A stretch of 32,371 nucleotides of DNA from JAVBOW01 sp031549495 (GTDB taxonomy: Bacteria; Bacteroidota; Bacteroidia; Bacteroidales; Rikenellaceae): contig JAVBPS010000071.1 in NCBI GenBank assembly GCA_031549495.1, positions 1-32,371 of the forward strand. The letters are read 5' to 3'. The position numbers were made by a program, and so were the translations under genes. Under the pieces are notes generated by a model. It saw only the letters and a list, made by a program, of their open reading frames with translations, did not search any database and had not been told where the DNA came from. Of this stretch, positions 7,494 through 15,013 are shown one piece after another; positions within the stretch are counted from its first letter, which is position 1, and every line of letters starts with the position of its first letter.

Positions 7494-8327
7494 TTAGCAG
7501 CGATCAAGATATCGTCCGAGCAGCACATCCATGTCGCGCTGCACCTCGGCCGCTTTTTCGCCGGCCGTACGGGCGAAATTATCGCTATCGTCGGCATAGA
7601 TGATCGCCCGCGAGGAGTTGACCAGCAGGCCGCAGCGCGCGTTCATCCCGTAGCGCGCCACCTCTTCCAGGCTGCCGCCCTGCGCACCCACGCCAGGCAC
7701 GAGCAGGAAATGATCGGGCACGATGCGCCGGATGCCTTCCAGCATCGCCGCCTGGGTCGCGCCCACCACGTACATCGTATTTTCCTCCGTACCCCACCCT
7801 TTCGTGGTTTCCAGCACCGCCTCGTAGAGTTTGCGGCCGTCGGCAAGGGTTTGCAGTTCGAAATCCGCCGCCCCCGGATTGGAGGTCAGCGCCAGGATCA
7901 CGGACCAGTAACCCTCATATTTCAAAAAGGGCTTCACCGCGTCGCTGCCCATGTAGGGCGAAATAGTCACCGCATCGGCCAGCCCGGCGCTGAAGAATGC
8001 CCGGGCGTACATTTCCGCCGTGTTGCCGATATCGCCCCGCTTGGCATCGGCGATGATCAGCATGTCCGGATGATGCTCGCGAATATAGCGGCATGTGCGG
8101 GCGAAACTCTCCCAGCCAGCCACACCGTTCTCCTCGTAAAAGGCGAGGTTCGGCTTGAAAGCCACGGCATATCGCGCCGTAGCGTCGATGATCGCCTTAT
8201 TGAATTCGAACTGCGGATCGGCCGCACCGGCCAGGCAGGCCGGGGTCTTCCGGATATCGGTATCGAGGCCTACGCAGAGAAAACTGCGTTTGCGGAGAAT
8301 ATTCTCAAAAAGTTGGGCAGATGTCAT
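7494..8327 (-). CDS. pyrF: Orotidine 5'-phosphate decarboxylase, long (type 2) form
   Basis: The 277-residue cytoplasmic enzyme makes UMP from OMP, the last step of de novo pyrimidine synthesis. The N-terminal VGLDTDI, then AFKPNLAFYE, the catalytic block IIADAKRGDIGNTAEMYA (Asp94, Lys96, Asp99) and the phosphate-binding LLVPGVGAQGG are all present. The length and the DAKRGDIGNTA form mark the longer subfamily. It lies 116 bp downstream of prfA on the same strand, with repeat A4 filling the gap, so the two are probably co-transcribed. It ends against buk across repeat A3. Confidence 0.96.
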   Translation of the reverse strand: MTSAQLFENILRKRSFLCVGLDTDIRKTPACLAGAADPQFEFNKAIIDATARYAVAFKPNLAFYEENGVAGWESFARTCRYIREHHPDMLIIADAKRGDIGNTAEMYARAFFSAGLADAVTISPYMGSDAVKPFLKYEGYWSVILALTSNPGAADFELQTLADGRKLYEAVLETTKGWGTEENTMYVVGATQAAMLEGIRRIVPDHFLLVPGVGAQGGSLEEVARYGMNARCGLLVNSSRAIIYADDSDNFARTAGEKAAEVQRDMDVLLGRYLDRC

Positions 8328-8345
8328 AACTATTTCATTTATTGT

Positions 8346-8432
8346 TTGTCATTCAGAGCGAAGCGAAGAATCTTGGTCGGAATTGTTTCGTCACAGTTTG
8401 ACCAAGATTCTTCGCTTCGCTCTGAATGACAA
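8346..8432. repeat. Family A repeat, full copy A4
   Basis: Arms 8346-8378 and 8400-8432 (33 bp) run from TTGTCATTCAGAGCG to AATCTTGGTC, with a 21-nt loop. The element lies between prfA and pyrF, 11 nt after the prfA stop in the direction of transcription. Confidence 0.9.
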
Positions 8433-8443
8433 CATTGTAAAAA

Positions 8444-9529
8444 TTACTCCTCGCTCGCCTTGAGCCGCTCGGCGTTCTCGGCCATCTGCAACTTGTCGAT
8501 GAACTCCTGGATATCGCCGTCCATCACCGTCGGCAGGTTGTAGACCGTCAGGTTGATACGGTGGTCGGTGACGCGGCCCTGCGGGTAGTTGTAGGTACGG
8601 ATCTTGGCGCTGCGGTCGCCCGTGGAGACCATCGTCTTGCGTTTTCCGGCGATCTCGTCGAGGTATTTCTGGTATTCGAGGTTGAAAATGCGGGTACGCA
8701 ACTCCTCCAGGGCCTTGTCGAAGTTCTTGAGCTGCGATTTCTGGTCCTGGCACTGCACCACGATCCCCGTGGGCATGTGCGTCAGGCGGATGGCCGAATA
8801 AGTCGTGTTCACCGACTGTCCGCCGGGGCCCGACGCGCAGAAGGTATCCTTACGGATATCCTCCATTTTCAGGTCGATATCGAACTCCTCGGCCTCGGGC
8901 AACACGGCCACCGAAGCGGCCGAAGTATGGACGCGCCCCTGGGTCTCGGTCTGCGGCACGCGCTGTACGCGGTGGACGCCCGATTCGTATTTCAGCACGC
9001 CGTAAACGCCCTCGCCGCTCACCTTGAGCACCACCTCTTTATAACCGCCCGACGAACCCTCGCTCATCGAGTTGATCTCGTAGCGCCAGCCCCGTTTTTC
9101 GATGTATTTGATATACATGCGCAGCAGATCGCCCGCGAAGATGGCCGCCTCGTCGCCGCCCGTGCCGCCGCGGATCTCCAGGATGGCGTTCTTCGAGTCC
9201 TGCGGATCGCGCGGGATGAGCAGCAGTTTGATGTCCTCTTCCAGTTGCGCGGCCTTCGGCTCCAGGTCGGCGATCTCCTCGCGGGCCATTTCGCGCATCT
9301 CGTCGTCCTTCTCATGGGCCATCACGTTGCGCGCCTCCCGCAGGTTAGACACCACGGTACGGTAGCGGTCGGCCGCCTCGACGATGGGCTGCAACTCCTT
9401 ATACTCCTTGTTGTAGGACACGAATCGCTTCATGTCGGCGATCACCTCGGGGTCGGTCATCTTCTGGCCGATCTCCTCGTATTTGAGTTTCAGGCCATCG
9501 AGCCTGGACAGTATGCTGTTCTCTTCCAT
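8444..9529 (-). CDS. prfA: Peptide chain release factor 1
   Basis: The 361-residue class I release factor recognises UAA and UAG and triggers peptide release on the ribosome. The codon-recognition tripeptide is PQT (192-194) in RVPQTETQGRVHTSA. The peptidyl-tRNA hydrolysis motif GGQ is at 236-238 in GPGGQSVNTTYS. The upstream coiled part and the GGTGGDEA block (121-128) are normal for RF1. The ATG follows a -7 box (9549-9556) by about 20 nt. pyrF follows on the same strand after repeat A4. The gene is intact, so normal termination at UAA/UAG is expected here. Confidence 0.97.
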   Translation of the reverse strand: MEENSILSRLDGLKLKYEEIGQKMTDPEVIADMKRFVSYNKEYKELQPIVEAADRYRTVVSNLREARNVMAHEKDDEMREMAREEIADLEPKAAQLEEDIKLLLIPRDPQDSKNAILEIRGGTGGDEAAIFAGDLLRMYIKYIEKRGWRYEINSMSEGSSGGYKEVVLKVSGEGVYGVLKYESGVHRVQRVPQTETQGRVHTSAASVAVLPEAEEFDIDLKMEDIRKDTFCASGPGGQSVNTTYSAIRLTHMPTGIVVQCQDQKSQLKNFDKALEELRTRIFNLEYQKYLDEIAGKRKTMVSTGDRSAKIRTYNYPQGRVTDHRINLTVYNLPTVMDGDIQEFIDKLQMAENAERLKASEE

Positions 9530-9548
9530 AAGGATTTTTTCGTGGGTG

Positions 9549-9581
9549 CAAAGATAACGATTTTTCCCGGAAATTTCCGGG
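9549..9581 (-). promoter_or_regulatory. prfA promoter: -7 box with upstream 16-bp palindrome
   Basis: On the minus strand TATCTTTG (9549-9556) matches TAnnTTTG and lies 19 nt before the ATG. Just upstream, at 9566-9581, is a perfect palindrome CCCGGAAATTTCCGGG that overlaps the expected -33 position. It lacks a T-run on the correct side to be a terminator for the EEP gene, so an operator is possible. Confidence 0.55.
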
Positions 9582-9606
9582 GATCAGCGAAAAACCGGAT
9601 GCACGC

Positions 9607-10515
9607 CTAAAACGCGATCACCGCCATCACCGGATAGTGGTCCGACGGGGTCCGGGCGACGTATTTGGAAGCCTTCAATTCCGCGGGAGCGTCCTTCAGA
9701 CTGGCCTGTACCGTCACGTCGGCCGGAGTCCAATAGATCTCGGTCAAAATGCCGTACCGGTTGACGGCGGTCGCCGGAGAGACAAATATATGGTCGATGC
9801 GGCTGGCGGTGTACGACAAAGGGTCGAAACTGTTGAACGTGCCGCCGGGCGCGAATTTCACCGGGGCCTCCCCGTAACAATCCTTCACCAGAGGCGAGGC
9901 GGCGAAGACTGCGTAGCTGTCGCTGGTCTGGTCGACGTTAAAGTCGCCGGTCAGGATCACGGGCGCCCCGGCGGCTATCTCTTTAACTTTTTCCAGGATC
10001 AGGCGGGCGCTCTGGCGGCGGGCTTCCACCCCGATATGATCGAAATGGGTATTGAAAAAGAAAAATACCTTACCTGTTTCGCGCTCGCGGAACTCACCCC
10101 ATGAGCAGATGCGCGGCAGGGCGGCATCCCAACCTTTGTTGGGTTTATCGGTGAGGGTCGAGAGCCAGAACGTGTCGCCGCGCAGCAGATCCAACTTATC
10201 CGCGCGGTAAAAAATAGGCGAATATTCCCCTTTGGTCGCCCCGTCATCGCGCCCTACCCCGGTGTAACCGTAGCCGGGCAATCCGGCGAGCATGTCGTGC
10301 AACTGTTTATCGAGCACCTCCTGGGCGCCGAAAACATCGAACCCGTGCATGCGCACCTGCTCACAGATCAGCGGCAGGCGCACACTCCAGCCGTTGCCCG
10401 CCCGGTAGTCGCCCTGGTTTTCGTTACGGATGTTATAAGTGGCCACCGTGAGCGTCTGGGCCCCGGCCATGAGCGCCGCGGTGAACGCAAGAATAAACAA
10501 CAAAGTCTTTTTCAT
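9607..10515 (-). CDS. Secreted endonuclease/exonuclease/phosphatase (EEP) family protein
   Basis: The 302-residue protein has a signal peptide (about 1-19: MKKTLLFILAFTAALMAGAQ) followed by a complete EEP domain. Motifs seen are TVATYNIRNEN, FGAQEVLDKQ (metal-binding Glu), NTHFDHIG, VILTGDFNVD, RIDHIFVS and the C-terminal PSDHYPVMAVI with the catalytic Asp-His. These metal-dependent hydrolases cleave phosphodiesters or phosphomonoesters; the actual substrate is not readable. Secreted Bacteroidota members are often annotated as endonuclease or DNase-like. The start at 10515 was chosen because it begins the signal peptide, and because the longer frame to 10572 would run into the divergent xseA gene. 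Confidence 0.9.
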   Translation of the reverse strand: MKKTLLFILAFTAALMAGAQTLTVATYNIRNENQGDYRAGNGWSVRLPLICEQVRMHGFDVFGAQEVLDKQLHDMLAGLPGYGYTGVGRDDGATKGEYSPIFYRADKLDLLRGDTFWLSTLTDKPNKGWDAALPRICSWGEFRERETGKVFFFFNTHFDHIGVEARRQSARLILEKVKEIAAGAPVILTGDFNVDQTSDSYAVFAASPLVKDCYGEAPVKFAPGGTFNSFDPLSYTASRIDHIFVSPATAVNRYGILTEIYWTPADVTVQASLKDAPAELKASKYVARTPSDHYPVMAVIAF

Positions 10516-10519
10516 GACC

Positions 10520-10547
10520 CGAAGGTAGTAAAATTTCCCTACATTTG
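10520..10547. promoter_or_regulatory. Divergent promoter pair in the 39-bp EEP/xseA gap
   Basis: On the plus strand TACATTTG (10540-10547) is a full TAnnTTTG match and ends 7 nt before the xseA ATG. On the minus strand TACCTTCG (10520-10527) is a one-mismatch match and ends 4 nt before the EEP start codon. Both transcripts would have almost no leader. Confidence 0.5.
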
Positions 10548-10554
10548 TACGCAT

Positions 10555-11865
10555 ATGAACGCACCCGCCCACATTACCCTATCCGAACTTCTCGGCCGCA
10601 TCAAACGCGAGTTGGAAGGGGCGTTGCCCCTGAGCTACTGGATCGTGGGCGAGGTGAGCGAGATCAAGGTGAATGCCTATTCAGGCCACTGTTACATGCA
10701 ACTGGTCGAGAAAGGCGGCAGCCGCGAACAGGCGCAGGCGCAGGCATCGGCCGTGGCGTGGCGCTCCGCGTGGGGCAGCATCGCCGGGCATTTCCGCTCG
10801 GCGACCGGCAGCGACATCGCGCAGGGGATGAAACTGCTGCTGCGCGTGTCGGTCAGCTTCCATGAGCTGTACGGGCTCTCGCTCGTGGTCAGCGACATCG
10901 ACCCCGCCTACACGCTCGGCGACGTAGAGCGCCAGCGCCAACAGACGATCCTCAGGCTGCGGCAGGAGGGCGTTTTCGAGATGAACCGCGAGCTGCCGTT
11001 GCCCGTGCCTTTGCAGCGCATCGCCGTGGTCTCGTCGCGCACGGCGGCCGGATACCAGGATTTCATGCGCGAGTTGGAGCGCAGCGATTTTCGTTTCGAA
11101 CTGACGCTTTTCGAGGCGTTCATGCAGGGTGAGGCCGCGGAAAGCTCGATCGTCGCCGCACTCGATGCGATCGTCGAACGGATGGACGATTTCGACGCCG
11201 TGGTCATGATCCGCGGCGGGGGATCGCAGAGCGACCTGTCGTGCTTCAACGCCTACCGCCTGTGCGCCCACATTGCCCAGTTTCCCCTGCCTGTGATCAC
11301 CGGCATCGGCCATGACAAGGATCGCAGCGTGGCGGATATGGTCGCCGCAGTAGAGCTCAAAACACCTACGGCCGTAGCGACGTATCTGGTGGAAGCCATG
11401 ACAGAAGAATACGACTACCTCCGTGCAGCCGCCGACCGCGTAACACAATTCGCCACAGCCGTACTGGATACAGAAAAGCAACTTATGGCGCGCCGGGCCT
11501 CGGACCTGGCCCGCTGTACGACCGATATGGCCCGCACGGTGGAGCGCCGCCTGGGAATGATGGCCGCCGACCTGCGCTATCGCGGCGCGGCCCTGACGGA
11601 GCGGCGGCTGACCCGCCTGGAAAACTTAAAAAACTTGTTCGGGGAACGTACTCTGCGCGCAACCGAAGGACAACGCAACCGCCTGGAAGCCTTCGCAGGC
11701 CGCATCGGCGCGCACGATCCCGGGCGCATCACCGCCCTCGGTTTCGCCATCGTGCGCAGCGGCGGGAAGGCGGTCAGAAACGCCTCGCAACTCTCCCCCG
11801 GCGAGCAGGTGCAGATCACCCTCGCCAAAGGCGAGATCATCGCAAACGTTGAAAAAATCAAATAA
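10555..11865 (+). CDS. xseA: Exodeoxyribonuclease VII large subunit
   Basis: The 436-residue catalytic subunit of exonuclease VII degrades single-stranded DNA. It has the N-terminal OB-fold (LSYWIVGEVSEIKVNAYSG and following), then the Exonuc_VII_L domain with IAVVSSRTAAGYQDFM, VVMIRGGGSQSDL, the VITGIGHDKDRSVADMVA block and LKTPTAVATYLVE, and a helical C-terminal part that ends in a short beta segment. I start at 10555 (MNAPAHITLSELL) because it matches the family start and follows the -7 box; the open frame further upstream is antisense to the EEP gene. xseB follows after 1 bp, giving the standard xseA-xseB pair. Confidence 0.96.
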   Translation: MNAPAHITLSELLGRIKRELEGALPLSYWIVGEVSEIKVNAYSGHCYMQLVEKGGSREQAQAQASAVAWRSAWGSIAGHFRSATGSDIAQGMKLLLRVSVSFHELYGLSLVVSDIDPAYTLGDVERQRQQTILRLRQEGVFEMNRELPLPVPLQRIAVVSSRTAAGYQDFMRELERSDFRFELTLFEAFMQGEAAESSIVAALDAIVERMDDFDAVVMIRGGGSQSDLSCFNAYRLCAHIAQFPLPVITGIGHDKDRSVADMVAAVELKTPTAVATYLVEAMTEEYDYLRAAADRVTQFATAVLDTEKQLMARRASDLARCTTDMARTVERRLGMMAADLRYRGAALTERRLTRLENLKNLFGERTLRATEGQRNRLEAFAGRIGAHDPGRITALGFAIVRSGGKAVRNASQLSPGEQVQITLAKGEIIANVEKIK

Positions 11866-11866
11866 T

Positions 11867-12055
11867 ATGGAGACAAAAGAGATCGGCTACAAAGAGGCCA
11901 TCGCCGAGATCGAGGCGATCCTCAAACGCTTCGACAGCGAAGATTTCGACATCGACACCCTCGCCGCACAGGTCAAACGCGCCACGCAGCTGATCAAGCT
12001 CTGCCAGGCGAAACTCAAGAAGGCGGAAGAAGAGGTTCGGCAGGCGTTGGAATAA
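11867..12055 (+). CDS. xseB: Exodeoxyribonuclease VII small subunit
   Basis: The 62-residue protein METKEIGYKEAIAEIEAILK... is predicted to be almost entirely helical. It carries the family pattern of an N-terminal Y-x-E-A-x-x-x-L/I-E-x-I helix and a second helix with C-x-x-x-L-x-x-A-E. Several copies bind each XseA subunit. The ATG at 11867 begins 1 nt after the xseA stop, indicating coupled translation; the slightly longer frame from 11849 overlaps xseA and is not needed. Repeat A5 begins 10 nt after the stop. Confidence 0.93.
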   Translation: METKEIGYKEAIAEIEAILKRFDSEDFDIDTLAAQVKRATQLIKLCQAKLKKAEEEVRQALE

Positions 12056-12065
12056 AGCGTTCTTT

Positions 12066-12151
12066 TTGTCATTCAGAGCGAAGCGAAGAATCTCGGTCTG
12101 GCTGTGTCGCAGCAATTCCGACCAAGATTCTTCGCTTTGCTCTGAATGACA
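12066..12151. repeat. Family A repeat, copy A5
   Basis: Arms 12066-12098 and 12120-12151 match the A4 type (TTGTCATTCAGAGCGAAGCG) with a few unpaired or wobble positions (CTCGG facing CCAAG; TTTGC facing GCGAA). It lies between the convergent xseB and clostripain genes. Confidence 0.85.
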
Positions 12152-12158
12152 GAAACTA

Positions 12159-12190
12159 ACAATGCCATCCCGTCGGGATGGCATTGTTTT
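12159..12190 (+). terminator. Intrinsic terminator between xseB and the clostripain gene
   Basis: A 13-bp stem (12159-12171 with 12175-12187, ACAATGCCATCCC) has a 3-nt loop and is followed by T4. It would end xseAB transcripts. It lies 22 nt beyond the clostripain gene stop on the other strand and may also fold there. Confidence 0.8.
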
Positions 12191-12211
12191 CAAAATCAGT
12201 CGGACACTTCT

Positions 12212-13474
12212 TTAATTATAGACAAACGCCCCCCAGGCGGTATTTGTGAAGTAATAATTATTCGCCGTGGAGTGGAAAGCGTTCGCGGGGATATAGGTAC
12301 TGATCCCGCAGAAGGTATTCACCGCCACCCCGTTCTGATAACTATACATGATCGTAGGAGTGGTCGCCTTATACAACACCACCTGCGAGAGTGCCTGGTC
12401 GAAGGCGACCCGCAACGGGTCGGACGGCGAAGCGATCAGCTGGTGGACGAAATCCTCCAGATCGAACATACGGAACGGCGAACTCGTATCGAACCGCTGT
12501 ACCTGCACTAACGACGTGGAGGTCATCGAGTTGATCTGCGCGCGATAGGTCGTCACGATCGGCTTCATGGCCGCCGCGAGCGCATCCAGCTTCGAGCAGT
12601 CGTACAAGCCGATGGTCGCGGTACGCATATAAGCATCCGGATCGGTCATGTAGGATTCATAGAACTTCCGGCAAACTTCCGCAAGGCGCGGCTCAGAGGC
12701 CATCAGATCGCCCACAATTTCTTTATACGGGAAACCCCGTTTGAGCACCTCGGCGGGCGAAGCGACGATCCAGCGAGCCTTGTTACGCAAGGCGTAGGCC
12801 ACCTCCACCTGCCCCATGTTGCAGGCGTCGAAAAGGATGTAATCGAACTCGCCGTCGTGCAGCGCCCCGGCCATCTCGTAAAGCTCCATCCCGGTGCCCG
12901 CCCCCGCCTGCATCACGATACGCGTCAGGTGCGAACCGTCGGGACGGTCGTCTGAAACCGCCTTGGCCTTCAGCAGCCCGGCCGACATGCTCCAGGTCAC
13001 CCCGCCGCGAGGCTGCCACCCGCTGGAGTGCGACCCGACGATGAGCGAGTAGCTGCGCCCGGGAGCCAGGCTCTTCGTATCCTCGATCACCTCGCGCAGA
13101 ACCTGCGGAGAGACGGACGATCCCTGGTCCGGATAATATTTAAGCGTATCGACATAGCTTACCGAACCGGCGACCTTGATCTCCAACAACGCGGGCACCT
13201 TGCCGGGAATGGTGCGGTACACCACGATGCGCCCGTTGGCCAGGGCGGTACTGGAAGCACCGGCGAGCAGCCCCTTGACATTGGCCAGGGCGTATCCTTC
13301 CGAGCCGAGGTCGTTGTTCATCGCCAGGTAGACCAGCAGGGTTCGCTGGCCGTCGGACCGGGCCGGATTGATATACTGCGAGTCCTCCATCGACTGGTCG
13401 AAATCCTCGCAGCCGGTAAGCACGAACGCCGTGCAGAGTGCAAAAAGAAGCGTTAAACGTTTTATCATGGTCAT
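12212..13474 (-). CDS. Clostripain-like (peptidase C11 family) lipoprotein
   Basis: The 420-residue protein has a lipoprotein signal ending in VLTGC (Cys22), so it should be anchored outside the cytoplasm. The mature part looks like a caspase-fold C11 peptidase: TLLVYLAMNNDL opens the domain, the catalytic His is in IVGSHSSGW (His149) and the catalytic Cys in FDACNMGQVEVAY (Cys218), followed by WIVASPAEV. Clostripain-type enzymes usually cleave after Arg or Lys, but specificity here is not readable. Its ATG overlaps the TGA stop of the upstream DUF4919 gene (ATGA), indicating translational coupling. A start at the third residue (Met3) is also possible. Confidence 0.87.
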   Translation of the reverse strand: MTMIKRLTLLFALCTAFVLTGCEDFDQSMEDSQYINPARSDGQRTLLVYLAMNNDLGSEGYALANVKGLLAGASSTALANGRIVVYRTIPGKVPALLEIKVAGSVSYVDTLKYYPDQGSSVSPQVLREVIEDTKSLAPGRSYSLIVGSHSSGWQPRGGVTWSMSAGLLKAKAVSDDRPDGSHLTRIVMQAGAGTGMELYEMAGALHDGEFDYILFDACNMGQVEVAYALRNKARWIVASPAEVLKRGFPYKEIVGDLMASEPRLAEVCRKFYESYMTDPDAYMRTATIGLYDCSKLDALAAAMKPIVTTYRAQINSMTSTSLVQVQRFDTSSPFRMFDLEDFVHQLIASPSDPLRVAFDQALSQVVLYKATTPTIMYSYQNGVAVNTFCGISTYIPANAFHSTANNYYFTNTAWGAFVYN

Positions 13475-14202
13475 TTTACAGTTATCCCGTTGATCTGGAA
13501 GCCGCGCGGGCCTTTCTGCGGCAGATTGTCGGGCTTATTCCAGTAGATGCGCCCGAAATCGAAAAAGAAACCCTTCACCCGCTCGTCCCGCTTGCCTATA
13601 TCCACATATTCCACCGTGCGCGAGACCACCCGCCGGTTCACCGCCTGCACCTCCATCGAGGCGAGCACGTCCTCGGCATGGGCGAACGAGAGGATCCCCC
13701 AGGGCGAGCGTTCCGTGACGCCGTAGCCGGAATTTTTGATCGTTGCGAGTATCTTTTCCACCCGGATGGCATTGGTGCGCGCCGAGGCCGTATCGCCCAG
13801 AATCGTCTGTACGTAGGCCATCATATTGAGGTTGGTGGGGCTGAACGGATCGCGCGCCATACCCTTTTCGGCCAGCGCGATGATCCGGCGGCAGCCCGCG
13901 GAATCGGGTTCCGGCGTGCGGTCGATGATGGTCAGTATGTCGGCCGTGGTGTTGTCCGGCTCAAGCGGCTTGTACGTGGGCTGGAAGGCGTAACCGTAGT
14001 AAAGGTAGTGGTAATCGGCATCCGTGAGCGTCCGGTCGCCCTGCATGTAACGGGCCATCAGGAAGGGATAGTAATAAGGGGAGTCCTGGGTAAAAATCTC
14101 CTTCAGGATCGCCTCGTTGTCCGGGACGCGCAACGAACTTTTCTGCGCCCAAACGAAGGACGGCATCAGAAAAAGGAGGATCGCGATGGCTGTTTTTTTC
14201 AT
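13471..14202 (-). CDS. DUF4919-like secreted protein
   Basis: The 243-residue protein begins with a typical signal peptide (cleavage probably after WAQ, near residue 20), so it is exported. The remainder is mixed, with YYYPFLMARYMQGDRTLTDA and YHYLYYGYAFQPTYKPL near the N-terminus, which I recognise as the DUF4919 pattern of Bacteroidales. A TPR-like helical stretch (about 100-150, ALAEKGMARDPFSPTNLNMM) follows. Function is unknown. Its TGA stop overlaps the ATG of the clostripain-like lipoprotein, so the two are probably made together and may act on the same process. A -7 box lies at 14264-14271. Confidence 0.82.
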   Translation of the reverse strand: MKKTAIAILLFLMPSFVWAQKSSLRVPDNEAILKEIFTQDSPYYYPFLMARYMQGDRTLTDADYHYLYYGYAFQPTYKPLEPDNTTADILTIIDRTPEPDSAGCRRIIALAEKGMARDPFSPTNLNMMAYVQTILGDTASARTNAIRVEKILATIKNSGYGVTERSPWGILSFAHAEDVLASMEVQAVNRRVVSRTVEYVDIGKRDERVKGFFFDFGRIYWNKPDNLPQKGPRGFQINGITVK

Positions 14203-14263
14203 AATTTCTTCACGACGGTTCAGGGAATAAACGTAAAAACCGTCCTTAAATTGCCGCCGAGCG

Positions 14264-14271
14264 CAAAGTTA
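14264..14271 (-). promoter_or_regulatory. -7 promoter box of the DUF4919-clostripain operon
   Basis: On the minus strand this reads TAACTTTG, a full TAnnTTTG match about 60 nt before the DUF4919 ATG. The -33 element is not recognisable. Confidence 0.55.
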
Positions 14272-14369
14272 GCGCTTTTTTCTGAAATGGTGACGCTTCG
14301 ACACCACCCGGCACTCATTTTGGCTCAATGTAAAAATCAGGCGAATTAAGAGTTGAAATTAATGTTCGT

Positions 14370-14765
14370 TTTTGGCCGACGGGCACAGGGCCTGTATCGC
14401 CTACGGGCGACCGTACTTTTTCCCTTGATGGAAAAAGTAGGCAAAAAGATCAAGGCGCCGCGCTCCCGGCTTACCCGCTTACGGGTTTTCGGGGGAGTCG
14501 GCCGGAAATGTTGGCTTCTGTCGTCGTTCGGCAAAGAACAAGCAAAAATACGCTTGTTCTCTGCGCTCTCTCCTAAGAAGGTTCCATTGCGCACAGGCCA
14601 CATCGCACGCCTCCGCTGCCGCTCCGGCCTCCCATTCCAGTTTCCGTCCTTGGTCCCCCGAAAACCCTGGCGGGTCCCAAGCCTCCCGCTTAATGGCGCC
14701 GGGCCACCGCACTTTGGCGTCCGCACCAGGCCAACGCACCCCCCGCCTGCGGCTACCAACGGTCT
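14370..14765. other. Unexplained GC-rich intergenic block with internal hairpins
   Basis: No credible gene is seen in this roughly 400-bp stretch. It is open in frames on both strands, the translations are Arg/Pro/Leu-rich without family resemblance, and no promoter box leads into them. It contains a 10-bp hairpin TACTTTTTCC (14414-14423 with 14430-14439) and a 9-bp hairpin AGAACAAGC (14535-14543 with 14552-14560). It looks like a dispersed non-coding repeat or structured RNA, but only one copy is in this window. Confidence 0.45.
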
Positions 14766-14774
14766 TCTCGCGTC

Positions 14775-14844
14775 ATGTCGAGCGTTAGTCGAGACATCTC
14801 AAACAGGCTGGCCGAGCCCGTAGGGGCACCCCTTGTGGGTGCCC
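14775..14844. repeat. ATGTCGA inverted repeat and family B half-unit
   Basis: At 14775-14797, ATGTCGA...TCGAGACAT forms an imperfect inverted repeat. At 14819-14844 lies a single family B unit with stem GGGCACCC/GGGTGCCC (14824-14831 with 14837-14844). Both lie in the gene-free gap 14203-15013. Confidence 0.6.
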
Positions 14845-14924
14845 AAATAAAATCAACGTTTATTCCAACCCTTAATTCGCATAAATCAGGCAAAGATCAT
14901 AACCCTGCCTGTTGCCCCTATCGT

Positions 14925-15000
14925 TTTTGTCGTCCTGAACGCAGCGAAGGATCTCAAAAAGACTGCCTGAGATCCTTCACTCCCGTTCAGGATGACAAAA
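14925..15000. repeat. Family A repeat, variant copy A6
   Basis: Arms 14925-14956 and 14968-15000 carry the core AAGGATCTCA/TGAGATCCTT in place of AAGAATCTTGG. It begins 13 nt past the stop of the minus-strand esterase gene. One short internal segment (GCAGCG facing CACTCC) does not pair. Confidence 0.85.
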
Positions 15001-15013
15001 ACACGGAGCGACA

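Noticed and set aside
14353..14823. 156-codon plus-strand frame in the GC-rich block, with a 137-codon frame on the other strand
   Set aside because: Both strands are open over the same stretch. The products are Arg/Pro-rich and run into repeat sequence, and no start signal is seen. A non-coding repeat is more likely.
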